This document shows positions 7,426 through 16,216 of a DNA stretch of 33,262 nucleotides, one piece after another. Position numbers and translations under genes: made by a program. A model generated the notes under the pieces. That model saw nothing but the letters and a program-made list of their open reading frames with translations. It ran no database searches and was not told where the DNA came from. Source of the DNA: Cyanobacteria bacterium DS2.3.42 (GTDB lineage: Bacteria > Cyanobacteriota > Vampirovibrionia > Obscuribacterales > Obscuribacteraceae); assembly GCA_013823055.1 (NCBI GenBank), contig PNLN01000123.1, positions 1 through 33,262 of the forward strand, in the 5' to 3' direction. The first letter of the stretch is position 1. Every line of letters starts with the position of its first letter.

Positions 7426-8241
7426 ATGACATCCGCTCAAGTCATAGATCACAAAGGCAATAAAGTCCGCGAAATCGAATTGGACAAAGAGGTCTTTGGA
7501 TTGACGCCCAATAAGGGCCTGATGCACACGGCATTGCTCCGTCAGCTCGCCAACGCGCGCTCCGGATCTGCCAACACAAAGACTCGCTCTGAAGTACGCG
7601 GCGGCGGCAAAAAGCCCTGGCGTCAAAAAGGCACCGGTCGCGCACGCGCCGGCTCCATCCGCTCTCCATTGTGGGAAGGCGGTGGTGTCACCTTCGGTCC
7701 CAAGCCACGCGACTACTCTTCCAAATTGAACAAGAAGATGCGCGTGCTGGCAGTCAAGTCGGCTCTCTCAGCCAGAAGCAATAACCTCGTTATCGTCGAC
7801 AATTTCGACGCCATCAAAGACGGCAAGACCAAAGAGTTCGCTCAAGTTTTGAAGTCGGCGAAAATCGAAGAGAAGAAAGTTCTCCTCGTAATGGAATATT
7901 CAAACGACCAATCCGTCCTGGTCGAGCGCTCTGCTCGCAACATGGAAATGGTGAAAGTCGTTCATGTAAGCAACTTGAATGTCAAAGATCTGATCGAAGC
8001 TGAAGTTGTTCTGCTTTCCGAAAAGGGCTTGGACATTATCAACAAGCGCTACCAGAAGGATTACAAAGGCGAAGCTCAAACACCAGCCAAGCCGAAAGCC
8101 ACCAAAGAAAAAGCGGCAAAAGCCAAAAAGGCTCCTGTCGAAAAGAAAGCCAAAGCCGCAAAACCGGCTAAAGAAGCTAAGCCCAAAGTGAAGGACGAAG
8201 CTCCCAAGGCTGAAAAACCTAGCAAGAAATCTGAGTCCTAG
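7426..8241 (+). CDS. rplD: 50S ribosomal protein L4 with long basic C-terminal tail
   Basis: 271 residues against about 200-210 usual. The core is typical: the tunnel loop segment GGGKKPWRQKGTGRARAGS, then RSPLWEGGGVTFGPKPRDY. After about residue 205 comes a tail of some 60 residues made almost only of Lys, Ala, Pro and Glu. L4 lines the exit tunnel, and in proteobacteria it represses the S10 operon by binding the leader. The tail resembles those on L30, L15 and Ku in this window. GAGAGA precedes the ATG. Confidence 0.96.
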   Translation: MTSAQVIDHKGNKVREIELDKEVFGLTPNKGLMHTALLRQLANARSGSANTKTRSEVRGGGKKPWRQKGTGRARAGSIRSPLWEGGGVTFGPKPRDYSSKLNKKMRVLAVKSALSARSNNLVIVDNFDAIKDGKTKEFAQVLKSAKIEEKKVLLVMEYSNDQSVLVERSARNMEMVKVVHVSNLNVKDLIEAEVVLLSEKGLDIINKRYQKDYKGEAQTPAKPKATKEKAAKAKKAPVEKKAKAAKPAKEAKPKVKDEAPKAEKPSKKSES

Positions 8242-8262
8242 TTCCAAGCAAGAGTATTAGCA

Positions 8263-8577
8263 ATGAACATTCGCCACACGCAAATTATTCTTCGTCCGAT
8301 CGTCACCGAGAAATCGGCTCAGATGAGCATGCTTAATCAATACGTTTTTGAAGTGACCAAGGACGCCAACAAGATCGAAATCGCTCAAGCAGTAGAGCAA
8401 TTGATCAAGGATATCTATCCAAAGAGCAAATCCAAGGTAACCGCGGTTAATACGTCCGCTATTCGTGGACGTTTCCGCAGCCGCAAGCGGCATGGAGCCC
8501 ACCCTAAGGACTCCAAAAAAGCGATCGTCACCATTTCTGGCGACCCGCTCGATATCTATCAAACTGCTGAAAGCTAG
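8263..8577 (+). CDS. rplW: 50S ribosomal protein L23
   Basis: 104 residues, usual length. It starts with the conserved ILRPIVTEKSAQM. The YVFEVTKDANKIEIAQAVE segment and IRGRFRSRKRHGAHPKDSKKA loop are also typical. L23 sits at the tunnel exit and is the docking site for trigger factor and SRP. The ribosome site before the ATG is weak (AGAGTATTAGCA), so translation may be coupled to rplD, 21 bp upstream. Confidence 0.96.
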   Translation: MNIRHTQIILRPIVTEKSAQMSMLNQYVFEVTKDANKIEIAQAVEQLIKDIYPKSKSKVTAVNTSAIRGRFRSRKRHGAHPKDSKKAIVTISGDPLDIYQTAES

Positions 8578-8634
8578 ATATCAATTGATTCTGAACCGGA
8601 ATAGATCGACAGAACAAGATAAAGGACAGAGAAA

Positions 8635-9462
8635 ATGCCTCCCCGGAAAGTAAATCCAACCTCTGCAGGTCGCCGCAATATGTCGGTGCACGACTTCTCT
8701 GATATCACAGAGAAGAAGCCAGAGCGCTCGCTTTTGGCGCCGCTCAGGAAGACTGGCGGACGTAATAACCAAGGTCGTTTGACCAGCCGTCACAAAGGTG
8801 GCGGTCACAAACAGACTTATCGCATCATCGATTTCAAGCGCAACAAACACGATATTCCGTGCGTTGTAAAAACCATCGAATACGATCCCAATCGCAATAC
8901 ACGCATTTGCCTCGTACAGTACGCCGACGGCGAAAAGCGCTATATCCTCGGACCTTTGAATATCAAGGTCGGCGACAAGTTGATGTCCGGACCGAATGCC
9001 GACATCAAAAACGGCAATGCTTTGCCGCTTCGCAACATTCCTTTGGGCACCATGGTGCACAACGTCGAATTGACTGCCGGAAAAGGTGGACAACTCGGAC
9101 GCGCCGCCGGCACCCAAATTCAAGTATTGGCTAAAGAAGGTGCCATGTGCACATTGCGCCTGCCTTCAGGCGAAATGCGTATGGTGCGCCTCGAGTGTCT
9201 GGCTACCATCGGACAATTAGGCAACACTGACTTCAAAAACGTGCGCATCGGTAAAGCCGGTCGTACCCGCTGGATGGGCATCAAGCCTGCCAACCGCGGT
9301 GTAGCAATGAACGCTGTCGATCACCCGCACGGCGGCGGCGAAGGCAAATCGCCAATTGGCGGCAAGCCGCAAACACCTTGGGGCAAACCGGCAATGGGTT
9401 ACAAGACCCGCCGGGGCAACAAGCAGTCCGACCGTTTTATCGTCAAGCGTCGTACCAAGTAG
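8635..9462 (+). CDS. rplB: 50S ribosomal protein L2
   Basis: 275 residues, full length. Present are [18 protein letters not shown], the SH3-like/KOW-like core, and the C-terminal [15 protein letters not shown], containing the conserved His near the peptidyl transferase centre. L2 is needed for subunit joining. AAGGACAG precedes the ATG. An overlapping plus-strand ORF in another frame (8859-9134) is a shadow. Confidence 0.98.
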   Translation: MPPRKVNPTSAGRRNMSVHDFSDITEKKPERSLLAPLRKTGGRNNQGRLTSRHKGGGHKQTYRIIDFKRNKHDIPCVVKTIEYDPNRNTRICLVQYADGEKRYILGPLNIKVGDKLMSGPNADIKNGNALPLRNIPLGTMVHNVELTAGKGGQLGRAAGTQIQVLAKEGAMCTLRLPSGEMRMVRLECLATIGQLGNTDFKNVRIGKAGRTRWMGIKPANRGVAMNAVDHPHGGGEGKSPIGGKPQTPWGKPAMGYKTRRGNKQSDRFIVKRRTK

Positions 9463-9476
9463 GAGGTATTTGATCC

Positions 9477-9758
9477 GTGTCTCGTTCGCTAAAAAAAGGC
9501 CCGTTCGTTCATGCCAGCCTCACCAAAAAAATTGAGGACATGAATAAGAAAGGCGAGAAGAAGGTGATCAAATCCTGGTCGCGTGCTTCCATGATCATCC
9601 CCGACATGATCGGCCACACCATTGCCATCTACAACGGCAAGAAGCATGTTCCGGTCTACGTAACCGAACAAATGATCGGCCACAGACTGGGAGAATTTGC
9701 TCCAACAAGAATGTTCAAAGGACACGCCGGCGGCGATAAGACTGCCAAACGCGGTTAA
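9477..9758 (+). CDS. rpsS: 30S ribosomal protein S19
   Basis: 93 residues, normal. It starts with GTG, read [12 protein letters not shown], and an excellent AGGAGG overlaps the rplB stop. The conserved [21 protein letters not shown] and [11 protein letters not shown] are present. S19 is in the 30S head, contacting S13 and the A-site tRNA region. Three small hairpins of one repeat family follow in the gap before rplV. Confidence 0.97.
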   Translation: MSRSLKKGPFVHASLTKKIEDMNKKGEKKVIKSWSRASMIIPDMIGHTIAIYNGKKHVPVYVTEQMIGHRLGEFAPTRMFKGHAGGDKTAKRG

Positions 9759-9771
9759 TCCAAGGAAATAG

Positions 9772-9840
9772 AATCGGCGGGAACCGCCGGCATTAGAATC
9801 GGCGCTGAGCGCCGGGATAAAATCGGCGGGAACCGCCGGC
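9772..9840. repeat. Three tandem short hairpins between rpsS and rplV
   Basis: Three units at 9772-9791, 9797-9816 and 9821-9840. Units 1 and 3 are identical: AATCGGCGGGAACCGCCGGC, a 6-bp CGGCGG/CCGCCG stem with a GAA loop. Unit 2 keeps AATCGGCG but changes both stem arms in a compensating way (CGGCGC-TGA-GCGCCG). Related units lie after rplP (11400-11440). Confidence 0.75.
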
Positions 9841-9855
9841 AAAAAGGAAAAAGCC

Positions 9856-10203
9856 ATGCAGAGTAAAGCACATACAAAATGGTTGAGAATGTCACCGCGG
9901 AAGGTGCGCCGCGTCGTGGATGAAATCCGCGGCAAGTCGGCTGCCGACGCCGTGACCATCCTGCGCTTCATGCCGTACTCGGCCGCACGTGAAGTGGAAA
10001 AAGTTTTGAAATCCGCCATGTACAACCGTGTACATGCCGCCAAACAGCCGATTTCCGAAGACGAAGCCGGCGATCTCAAAATCGTAGAAGTTTTTGCAGA
10101 CCAAGGTCCGACTCTGAAGCGTATTCAGCCCAGAGCACGTGGCCGCTGGTATCCAATCCTGAAGCGTTCGAGCCATATCACGCTCGTTCTCTCGGATGTT
10201 TAA
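9856..10203 (+). CDS. rplV: 50S ribosomal protein L22
   Basis: 115 residues, normal. Conserved features: KWLRMSPRKVRRVVDEIRGK near the N-terminus and, in the tunnel-lining hairpin region, GPTLKRIQPRARGRWYPILKRSSH. L22 lines the exit tunnel and is a site of macrolide-resistance changes in other bacteria. The ATG follows AAAAAGGAAAAAGCC, directly after the third hairpin of the repeat cluster, so those hairpins are part of its untranslated region. Confidence 0.97.
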   Translation: MQSKAHTKWLRMSPRKVRRVVDEIRGKSAADAVTILRFMPYSAAREVEKVLKSAMYNRVHAAKQPISEDEAGDLKIVEVFADQGPTLKRIQPRARGRWYPILKRSSHITLVLSDV

Positions 10204-10229
10204 GAACTCAATTCAAAGGAGCTAGGACA

Positions 10230-10976
10230 TTGGGTCAGAAAGTCAATCCTAACGGTTTCCGCGTCGGCATCCACAGAGGATGGCGAGCCAATTGGTTCGT
10301 CAGTAAGAAAGATGTGCCGTTCTTGATCGAGGAAGACCACCGCATTCGCACTTACTTGAAAAAAGAGTTGACCAATGCCGGCGTCTCTAAAGTTGAGATT
10401 TCCAGAAAAGCCGATCATATCGAGCTGGATATCTACACTGCCCGTCCCGGCGTCGTCGTCGGCAAGGGCGGACAGGGCATCGAAACCCTTCACCAAAAAG
10501 TGAAAGCCCTTTTGAACCGCCAGGGTATCAATATCAAAATCAATATTTTGGAAGTCAATCGCGTCGATCTCGAATCGCAATTGGTGGCTGAGTCAATCGG
10601 ACAACAATTGGAAAAACGCGTTGCTTTCAGACGGGCAATGAAACAAGCCATTCAGCGCTGCATGCGCGCCGGCGCCATCGGCGTCAAAGTAATGGTGGCA
10701 GGCCGCCTGGGCGGTGCTGAAATCGCTCGTACGGAATGGTCCAAAGAAGGACGTATTCCACTGCAAACTCTTCGCGCCGACATCGATTACGGCTTGGCAG
10801 AAGCCCACACCGTAATGGGAATCATCGGTATCAAAGTTTGGATTTTTAGAGGTGAGTTGGAAATGGGCCAATGGTCCCCGCCCAATATCAAGACCTCCAG
10901 TGATCGCAATAAAGGGGAGCAACCTGGCGAAAGACCAGGTCAGAGATCTGGTCGCAGACCAAGGAAGGCAGGTTAG
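10230..10976 (+). CDS. rpsC: 30S ribosomal protein S3
   Basis: 248 residues, slightly long. The start is TTG (protein [13 protein letters not shown]), with AAAGGAG upstream and no better alternative. The KH domain carries [11 protein letters not shown], and the C-terminal domain contains [24 protein letters not shown]3 forms part of the mRNA entry helicase with S4 and S5. The last 25 residues or so are Arg/Gly/Pro-rich and look disordered, another basic tail in this cluster. Confidence 0.97.
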   Translation: MGQKVNPNGFRVGIHRGWRANWFVSKKDVPFLIEEDHRIRTYLKKELTNAGVSKVEISRKADHIELDIYTARPGVVVGKGGQGIETLHQKVKALLNRQGINIKINILEVNRVDLESQLVAESIGQQLEKRVAFRRAMKQAIQRCMRAGAIGVKVMVAGRLGGAEIARTEWSKEGRIPLQTLRADIDYGLAEAHTVMGIIGIKVWIFRGELEMGQWSPPNIKTSSDRNKGEQPGERPGQRSGRRPRKAG

Positions 10977-10981
10977 TCATC

Positions 10982-11392
10982 ATGCTGTTGCCAAAGAGAA
11001 CAAAATTCAGAAAGCATCATAGAGGTCGCATGACCGGCTGTGAAACACGCGGCGTTGAAGTTCAGTTCGGCGAGTTCGGACTGCAAGCTTTGGAGCCGGC
11101 TTGGATCACATCCAGACAAATTGAAGCGGCCAGAAAAGCCATGACCAGAAGCGTTAAGCGTGGCGGTCAAATGTGGATCAGAATATTCCCGGATAAATCA
11201 GTCACCAAGAAAGCGGCTGAAACCCGTATGGGATCCGGAAAAGGTAACCCAGAATTCTGGGTCGCTGTGACCAAGCCCGGTCGCATCATGTTTGAAATGT
11301 CCGGTGTGGCAGAAAAAGATGCTCACCATGCACTTGAACTTGCTGCGCAAAAATTGCCCATCAAATGCCGTGTAGTGACAAGACATCCATAA
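10982..11392 (+). CDS. rplP: 50S ribosomal protein L16
   Basis: 136 residues, normal. It begins [17 protein letters not shown]. The conserved [44 protein letters not shown] and the C-terminal [12 protein letters not shown] are present. L16 helps position the A-site tRNA acceptor arm. It starts five bases after rpsC ends, and its ribosome site (GGAAGGCAGG) lies within the rpsC 3' end. Confidence 0.97.
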   Translation: MLLPKRTKFRKHHRGRMTGCETRGVEVQFGEFGLQALEPAWITSRQIEAARKAMTRSVKRGGQMWIRIFPDKSVTKKAAETRMGSGKGNPEFWVAVTKPGRIMFEMSGVAEKDAHHALELAAQKLPIKCRVVTRHP

Positions 11393-11399
11393 CGGAGAT

Positions 11400-11440
11400 A
11401 TCGGCGTAACTGCCGATTCGAATCGGTGTTCAGCACCGTT
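11400..11440. repeat. Two further hairpins of the AATCGG family between rplP and rpmC
   Basis: ATCGGCG-TAAC-TGCCGAT (11400-11417) and AATCGGTGTTCAGCACCGTT (11421-11440) have the same size and layout as the three units at 9772-9840, although the stems differ in sequence. They end just before the ribosome site of rpmC. Confidence 0.6.
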
Positions 11441-11455
11441 ACAAGGGAAATGGCC

Positions 11456-11656
11456 ATGAGAACCAAAGAAATTAGAGAACTTTCCGCAGACGATATCAAA
11501 ACGCATATTGTTGAAGCTCGCAAAGAGATTGTCGAATTGCGCTTTCAACTGGCGATCAGAAAGTTGGAAAGTCCAGCCAAATTGAGAACGGCGCGCAAAA
11601 AACTTGCTCGTTTGCTCACAATTGAAAGCGAAAAAGAAACCGGAAAAACTGCGTAA
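11456..11656 (+). CDS. rpmC: 50S ribosomal protein L29
   Basis: 66 residues, normal. It begins MRTKEIRELSADDI and includes ELRFQLAIRKLESPAKLRTARKKLARL. I chose the ATG at 11456 because AAGGGA lies seven bases upstream. The in-frame ATG at 11450 is too close to that site, and a longer frame from 11426 would run into the repeat hairpins. L29 lies by the tunnel exit next to L23. Confidence 0.93.
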   Translation: MRTKEIRELSADDIKTHIVEARKEIVELRFQLAIRKLESPAKLRTARKKLARLLTIESEKETGKTA

Positions 11657-11704
11657 GCACGGTTTCAACTCAAAAGAAGTGTCGATAGGACGGAGCGCTA
11701 AAAA

Positions 11705-11977
11705 ATGCCGAGAAAGGAACTGGTAGGAAAAGTAGTCTCGAACAAGATGGACAAGACAGTTGTCGTCGCAGTCGAGAACCGCTTTCCGCATCCTAAATAC
11801 GAAAAGCAGATAGCCAGAACCCACAAGTTCAAAGCACATGATGCTGAGAACAAGTGCAGTATCGGCGACAAGGTGCGCATTCAAGAATGCCGCCCGTTGT
11901 CCAGAGAAAAGCGCTGGCTGGTTGTGGAAATCACCGAAAAATCCATTTCGGCCTTGATCAAGCCAAGTGAGGGTTAA
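11705..11977 (+). CDS. rpsQ: 30S ribosomal protein S17
   Basis: 90 residues. The OB-fold protein is recognised by [39 protein letters not shown] and the C-terminal [15 protein letters not shown]. It is a primary 16S rRNA binding protein. The ATG is preceded by GGACGGAG. The 48-bp gap after rpmC holds nothing else. Confidence 0.97.
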   Translation: MPRKELVGKVVSNKMDKTVVVAVENRFPHPKYEKQIARTHKFKAHDAENKCSIGDKVRIQECRPLSREKRWLVVEITEKSISALIKPSEG

Positions 11978-11982
11978 CGATA

Positions 11983-12351
11983 ATGATTCAGCAAGAAACA
12001 CGTTTGAATTGCGCCGATAACACAGGCGCCCGCGAGCTTCTCTGCATTCGCGTACTGGGCGGCGGCAACCGTCGTTACGCCTCGGTCGGCGACGTCATTG
12101 TTGCTACCGTCAAAGATGCTCTTCCCAATATGCCGGTCAAAAAATCGGAAGTAGTTAGAGCCGTAGTAGTGCGTGTGCGCAATCACGTAAAGCGCGCCGA
12201 TGGCTCGACAATTCGTTTTGACGACAATGCCGCCGTCATCATCAACAAAGACGGCAACCCCAAAGGCACGCGCGTTTTCGGACCGATTGCCCGCGAACTT
12301 CGGGACAAGGCATTCACCAAAATAATCTCTCTGGCACCCGAGGTAATGTGA
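11983..12351 (+). CDS. rplN: 50S ribosomal protein L14
   Basis: 122 residues, exact family length. It starts [24 protein letters not shown] and includes [14 protein letters not shown] and the C-terminal [22 protein letters not shown]. It forms intersubunit bridges and is the binding site of the silencing factor RsfS. Its ribosome site, GAGGG, lies in the end of rpsQ, five bases upstream. One base separates its stop from the start of rplX, which suggests translational coupling. Confidence 0.98.
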   Translation: MIQQETRLNCADNTGARELLCIRVLGGGNRRYASVGDVIVATVKDALPNMPVKKSEVVRAVVVRVRNHVKRADGSTIRFDDNAAVIINKDGNPKGTRVFGPIARELRDKAFTKIISLAPEVM

Positions 12352-12352
12352 G

Positions 12353-12814
12353 ATGGCAGGCCAATCGAGAACTAGCGTTCGTTATTCCAACAGTCCCGTA
12401 TCCAAGAAAATAAAGATGGGCGGCACCACCGTTCTGTCTCGCGCTCTTGTGAAACCGGGCGCCACCAATTTGACGCCGAAGATTCACGTCAAGCGCGGCG
12501 ACATGGTGATGTTGATTTCCGGACCGAAGAAGAAAGACCCTAAACGCGACGCCAAAGTGACGAAGCGTTTGGACGAGCGCAATGCATACAAAGGAACGAC
12601 CGGCAAAGTTGTCGCTGTTTTTCCTGAGCAAGGCAAAGTGCTGGTAGAAGGCGTCAACATGCTTTCCACCGTTATCAAGCCGAAAATGGGCGGAGGCAAG
12701 TCCACCCTGGTGAGACAAGAAGCTCCGATTTTTGCTTCCAAATGCATGCTCTACTCTGCACAATCGAAAAAACCGGTGCGTGCAGAATTCAGAAAACGCG
12801 AAGGCTTAGAGTAA
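12353..12814 (+). CDS. rplX: 50S ribosomal protein L24, extended
   Basis: 153 residues against about 100-115 usual. The first 40 or so residues are an unusual extension. The KOW motif is recognisable as HVKRGDMVMLISG, but then a charged insertion of roughly 17-20 residues (PKKKDPKRDAKVTKRLDERN) separates it from KGTTGKVVAVFPEQGKVLVE. GVNMLSTVIKP follows. L24 initiates 50S assembly and sits near the tunnel exit. A later start is possible, but only the ATG at 12353 is tightly coupled to rplN. The identification rests on the KOW halves and the position between rplN and rplE. Confidence 0.93.
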   Translation: MAGQSRTSVRYSNSPVSKKIKMGGTTVLSRALVKPGATNLTPKIHVKRGDMVMLISGPKKKDPKRDAKVTKRLDERNAYKGTTGKVVAVFPEQGKVLVEGVNMLSTVIKPKMGGGKSTLVRQEAPIFASKCMLYSAQSKKPVRAEFRKREGLE

Positions 12815-12816
12815 TC

Positions 12817-12841
12817 GTAGGGGCGATGCCATGCATCGCCC
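12817..12841. repeat. Dispersed palindromic repeat, copy 2
   Basis: 25-nt palindromic element beginning GTAGGGGCGATG and ending GCATCGCCC, identical to 19202-19226, starting two bases after the rplX stop codon. GGCG-CTGGA-CGCC forms a second small hairpin just downstream. Confidence 0.75.
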
Positions 12842-12916
12842 GAGAAGATGGCGCTGGACGCCCTGCATGAGCAGTGAAACGTCCGCAATTAGAGACAACA
12901 CAGAGGTTAGCGAGTA

Positions 12917-13456
12917 ATGATTGACATAAAGGAACACTACAAAAAAACAGTAGTGCCCAACCTCACAAAACAATTCGGCTACAAAAACCAACTGCAGGTT
13001 CCGCGCCTGGAGAAGGTCGTGGTCAACATGGGACTTGGTGAAGCAACTGCAAATGCCAAGGCAATTGAAAACGGCGTCAAAGATTTGGCTACCGTCACCG
13101 GTCAAAAGCCGATCATCAACCGTGCCCGCAAATCAATCGCTACATTCAAAGTCAGAAAAGGTATGGCAGTCGGCACTTCGGTGACGCTGCGCGGCAAGAG
13201 AATGCATGATTTTCTCGCCAAGTTGATTCATATTTCGCTTCCTCGTATCCGCGACTTCCGCGGTCTGTCCAACAAATCGTTTGACGGCAGAGGCAATTAC
13301 TCTTTGGGCATCAAAGAGCAATTGATCTTTCCAGAAATCAATTATGAAAACGTTGATGCCATCCGCGGGATGGACGTAGCAATCGTTACGACCGCGCGCA
13401 CTGACCAGGAAGGTCTGGCGTTGCTAACAGAACTAGGAATGCCATTCAGGAGGTAG
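12917..13456 (+). CDS. rplE: 50S ribosomal protein L5
   Basis: 179 residues, normal. Conserved features: [57 protein letters not shown] and [13 protein letters not shown]. It binds 5S rRNA and contacts the P-site tRNA. GAGG precedes the ATG by nine bases. The 102-bp gap upstream holds the repeat copy. Confidence 0.98.
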   Translation: MIDIKEHYKKTVVPNLTKQFGYKNQLQVPRLEKVVVNMGLGEATANAKAIENGVKDLATVTGQKPIINRARKSIATFKVRKGMAVGTSVTLRGKRMHDFLAKLIHISLPRIRDFRGLSNKSFDGRGNYSLGIKEQLIFPEINYENVDAIRGMDVAIVTTARTDQEGLALLTELGMPFRR

Positions 13457-13458
13457 TA

Positions 13459-13665
13459 GTGGCTAAGACTTCACTTATCGATAAAGAGCACAAACGCAGG
13501 GTTGCTGTCGCCAAAGGCAAATACCCTCAAGTGCGGCTCCACAACCGCTGCAAAATTTGCGGACGGCCCAGGGGCTACTATCGCGACTTCGGCCTTTGCC
13601 GTTGCTGTCTTCGCAAGATGGCCCATGAAGGGGTTATTCCTGGTCTCACAAAGTCGAGCTGGTAG
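13459..13665 (+). CDS. rpsN: 30S ribosomal protein S14, zinc-binding type
   Basis: 68 residues. It starts at GTG, with AGGAGG five bases before, two bases after rplE. The CKICG and CRCC pairs form the C-X2-C...C-X2-C zinc site of the short (type Z, about 61-residue) S14. It ends with the conserved [11 protein letters not shown]. Photosynthetic cyanobacteria usually carry the longer cysteine-free form outside this operon, so this is a useful taxonomic marker. It sits in the 30S head. Confidence 0.97.
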   Translation: MAKTSLIDKEHKRRVAVAKGKYPQVRLHNRCKICGRPRGYYRDFGLCRCCLRKMAHEGVIPGLTKSSW

Positions 13666-13675
13666 GAGATTATAA

Positions 13676-14077
13676 ATGCCGGTTACAGATCCGATTTCAG
13701 ACATGTTCACGCGCATCAGAAATGCTTCGCGCGTTCATTCACAAGCAGTTGAAATGCCTGCTTCCAAGCAGAAAGTGGCACTTGCCGAACTTCTGCGCAA
13801 TGAAGGGTTTATCTCTTCATTCGAGACCAAAGGTCTCGGCTCTCCCGACCAGAAAATGCGTATCGTACTCAAGTACGGTCCGAAGGGAGAACAGGTTATA
13901 CAGGGCATCTCGCGTATTTCGAAGCCCGGTTTGAGAGTCTATCGCGCCAGCAAGAAATTGCCTCGCGTATATAACGGATTGGGTCTGGCAATCGTCAGCA
14001 CCAGTACCGGCCTCATGACCGACAGACAAGCACGCAAGAGCAATGCCGGTGGAGAAATTCTCGCTTACGTTTGGTAA
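13676..14077 (+). CDS. rpsH: 30S ribosomal protein S8
   Basis: 133 residues, normal. It begins DPISDMFTRIRNASRVHS. The C-terminal GLGLAIVSTSTGLMTDRQARKSNAGGEILAYVW is diagnostic. S8 is a primary binder of the 16S central domain and in E. coli represses the spc operon. AGGAG precedes the ATG. Confidence 0.98.
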   Translation: MPVTDPISDMFTRIRNASRVHSQAVEMPASKQKVALAELLRNEGFISSFETKGLGSPDQKMRIVLKYGPKGEQVIQGISRISKPGLRVYRASKKLPRVYNGLGLAIVSTSTGLMTDRQARKSNAGGEILAYVW

Positions 14078-14100
14078 GCCTGATTGACTCACCGTAGGAA

Positions 14101-14136
14101 CAGATAGAGCAGATAGAGCAGATAGAGCAGATAAGA
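14101..14136. repeat. 9-nt tandem repeat between rpsH and rplF
   Basis: CAGATAGAG is repeated three times exactly (14101-14127), with a degenerate fourth unit, CAGATAAGA (14128-14136). It lies 16 bases upstream of the rplF start, in the untranslated gap, so copy-number changes would alter only leader length. Confidence 0.9.
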
Positions 14137-14152
14137 ACTCAGGGGAAGAAAG

Positions 14153-14698
14153 ATGTCTCGTATTGGGAAAGCACCAATCATCGTGCCTAAAGGTGTGACC
14201 GTTGACCTGAAGGGCAACGACGTCAAAGTCAAAGGACCGAAAGGTGAGCTATCGCGCACCATTCGCCCTGAGATTGCCATCAAGATGGAAGACGACAAAG
14301 TAGTTCTCTCCACCGTGAAAGACGACAGAATGTCTCGCTCGCTTCATGGCTTGAGCCGGACTCTCGTCGCCAATATGGTCAAAGGCGTATCCGATGGTTT
14401 TGACAAAGTGCTCGAAATGACCGGCGTCGGCTATCGTGCCACCATGGAAGGTAAGAAACTCGTTCTGGCACTGGGTTATTCACATCCAGTCGAAATCGAT
14501 CCGCCGCAAGGCCTCGAAATCGCAGTCGGAAAAGGTAACGTCATTACCGTCACCGGCATCGACAAGCAAGCAGTCGGCGATCTCGCTTCATTCATTCGCG
14601 AGAAGAGACCGCCGGAAGTCTACAAAGGCAAGGGCGTCCGCTATAAAGGCGAAGTAATCAGACGTAAAGCCGGTAAGGCCGCTGGTAAGAAGAAATAG
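14153..14698 (+). CDS. rplF: 50S ribosomal protein L6
   Basis: 181 residues, normal. It begins [15 protein letters not shown] and contains [10 protein letters not shown] and the C-terminal signature [23 protein letters not shown]. It supports the factor-binding site near the sarcin-ricin loop. AGGGGAAG precedes the ATG, directly after the tandem repeat. Confidence 0.98.
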   Translation: MSRIGKAPIIVPKGVTVDLKGNDVKVKGPKGELSRTIRPEIAIKMEDDKVVLSTVKDDRMSRSLHGLSRTLVANMVKGVSDGFDKVLEMTGVGYRATMEGKKLVLALGYSHPVEIDPPQGLEIAVGKGNVITVTGIDKQAVGDLASFIREKRPPEVYKGKGVRYKGEVIRRKAGKAAGKKK

Positions 14699-14782
14699 TT
14701 TTTGATTTTTTATACGTGTATTTAGTGATACCAAAGCCGGTGACAAAGAAATCGGCGAAATGACCAAAAGTTGGAGACGGCA

Positions 14783-15145
14783 ATGATTCAGAAACCAGAC
14801 AGAAAAGAATTGAGGGCAAGGCGCCACATGCGCATTCGCCGTCGCCTCACGGGCACAACAGAACGTCCGAGATTGTGCGTCTACAGATCCAACAAGCACA
14901 TCTACGCGCAAATCGTTGATGATGCCTCCCAAAAAACTCTCGTATCGGCATCCACTCTTGACGCCGAGATGAAGGGCAAGAAGAGCTGGGACACCGATTC
15001 TGCCCGCACCGTCGGCAAATTGGTAGCTGACAAAGCTAAAGCCAAAGGCATCAACTCGGTCGTTTTCGACAGAGGCGGATACATCTATCACGGTCGCGTA
15101 GCAGCAGTCGCTGACGCCGCTCGTGAAGCAGGTTTAGACTTCTAA
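14783..15145 (+). CDS. rplR: 50S ribosomal protein L18
   Basis: 120 residues. The start is the ATG at 14783, with GGAG six bases upstream. The open frame continues back to a TTG at 14771, which would overlap that ribosome site. Conserved: [28 protein letters not shown] and [24 protein letters not shown]. It binds 5S rRNA together with L5. Confidence 0.96.
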   Translation: MIQKPDRKELRARRHMRIRRRLTGTTERPRLCVYRSNKHIYAQIVDDASQKTLVSASTLDAEMKGKKSWDTDSARTVGKLVADKAKAKGINSVVFDRGGYIYHGRVAAVADAAREAGLDF

Positions 15146-15187
15146 TTACGTAACCACTGAAAAGGAAAGAAGAGGAAGATTTCTCAA

Positions 15188-15796
15188 ATGACTAATGATG
15201 TCAAAAATCCCAACGCTCCGCAGGATGAATCCGGCGCACCAGAAGGCGGTCAACGTCGCGGTCGTCGCGGTGGTCGTGAAGGCGGTCGCAAGCCTCCAGA
15301 GGATAATCGCCGTGAGCAATCCGAGTGGGAAGAAAAAATCATTCAAGTTCGCCGCGTAACTAAAGTAGTTAAGGGCGGTAAGAAATTGAGCTTCCGTGCA
15401 GTTGTCGCTGTCGGCAACGGTAAGGGTCAAGTCGGCATCGGCGTCGGCAAGGCTTCGGAAGTAATCAGCGCCATTCAGAAAGGCGTTGTCGATGCTAAAA
15501 AGAGCCTCGTGAAAGTGCCTATGATCGGAACCACCGTTCCTCACCAAATCATCGGACGTCAGGGCTCCAGCCGCATCATGCTTAAGCCTGCTGCTAAAGG
15601 TACTGGCGTCATCGCCGGTGGTGCTGCACGCGCCATCCTGGAATTGGCAGGCATCGGCGATATTCTCTCCAAGTCACTCGGTTCGCGCGCTCCACTCAAT
15701 GTAGCCCGCGCCACCGTAGATGGTTTGAAGAATCTGAGAACCTTTGAAGAAGCAGCTCGTCTGCGCGGCATCACCATTAAGCAGATGCTAGCGTAG
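15188..15796 (+). CDS. rpsE: 30S ribosomal protein S5 with RG-rich N-terminus
   Basis: 202 residues against about 166. The extra part is N-terminal: roughly 45 polar residues including a Gly/Arg-rich block ([13 protein letters not shown]). The core begins [25 protein letters not shown], followed by [32 protein letters not shown] and the C-terminal [22 protein letters not shown]5 is a fidelity protein at the mRNA entry site. GAGGAAG precedes the ATG by nine bases. Confidence 0.97.
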   Translation: MTNDVKNPNAPQDESGAPEGGQRRGRRGGREGGRKPPEDNRREQSEWEEKIIQVRRVTKVVKGGKKLSFRAVVAVGNGKGQVGIGVGKASEVISAIQKGVVDAKKSLVKVPMIGTTVPHQIIGRQGSSRIMLKPAAKGTGVIAGGAARAILELAGIGDILSKSLGSRAPLNVARATVDGLKNLRTFEEAARLRGITIKQMLA

Positions 15797-15856
15797 TTCT
15801 GAACTATTCAGAACTGGATAGATCTCATAACCAACAATTCGATCAGGTAAGGAAAA

Positions 15857-16156
15857 ATGCTCAAGATCACTCTCACCCGCGGAATGGTGGGCAAGAAATT
15901 AACCCAGAAAAAGGTTGTACAAGCCCTCGGACTTGGCAAATACGGCTCTTCAGTCGTGCATGCCGACAGCCCTACGATCCGCGGTATGGTGACCAAAATC
16001 AGCCACCTTATCTCGGTTGAAACCGTAGAAGGCGGCGAACACAAAGCCAAAGCTGCAAAAGCCAAAAAGCCTGCAGCCAAGCCGGCTGCAAAAGCAGAAG
16101 CTAAAGCAGCTCCTGCTGCTAAAGCAAAAGCAGCCACCAAAAAAGACGCTGAGTAA
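15857..16156 (+). CDS. rpmD: 50S ribosomal protein L30 with Lys/Ala tail
   Basis: 99 residues against about 60. The first 60 are L30 (LKITLTRGMVGKKLTQKKVVQALGL, then VHADSPTIRGMVTKISHLI). The last 35-38 are a low-complexity Lys/Ala tail. Cyanobacterial operons normally lack rpmD, so its presence matters for placement. TAAGGAAAA precedes the ATG. Confidence 0.95.
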   Translation: MLKITLTRGMVGKKLTQKKVVQALGLGKYGSSVVHADSPTIRGMVTKISHLISVETVEGGEHKAKAAKAKKPAAKPAAKAEAKAAPAAKAKAATKKDAE

Positions 16157-16216
16157 AAAATACACTGCCGAGTCGTAATGTCCATCGAGGCAACGGCGCA
16201 AGGCTGAGGAGAACCA

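Noticed and set aside
8006-8191. Lys-rich ORF inside rplD in another frame
   Set aside because: Shadow of the Lys/Ala-coding tail of L4.
9772-9840. CRISPR-like array
   Set aside because: Only three short palindromic units with 4-5 base gaps and no spacers; better explained as REP-like hairpins.
14101-14136. CRISPR or attachment site
   Set aside because: Simple direct 9-nt tandem repeat with no spacer.
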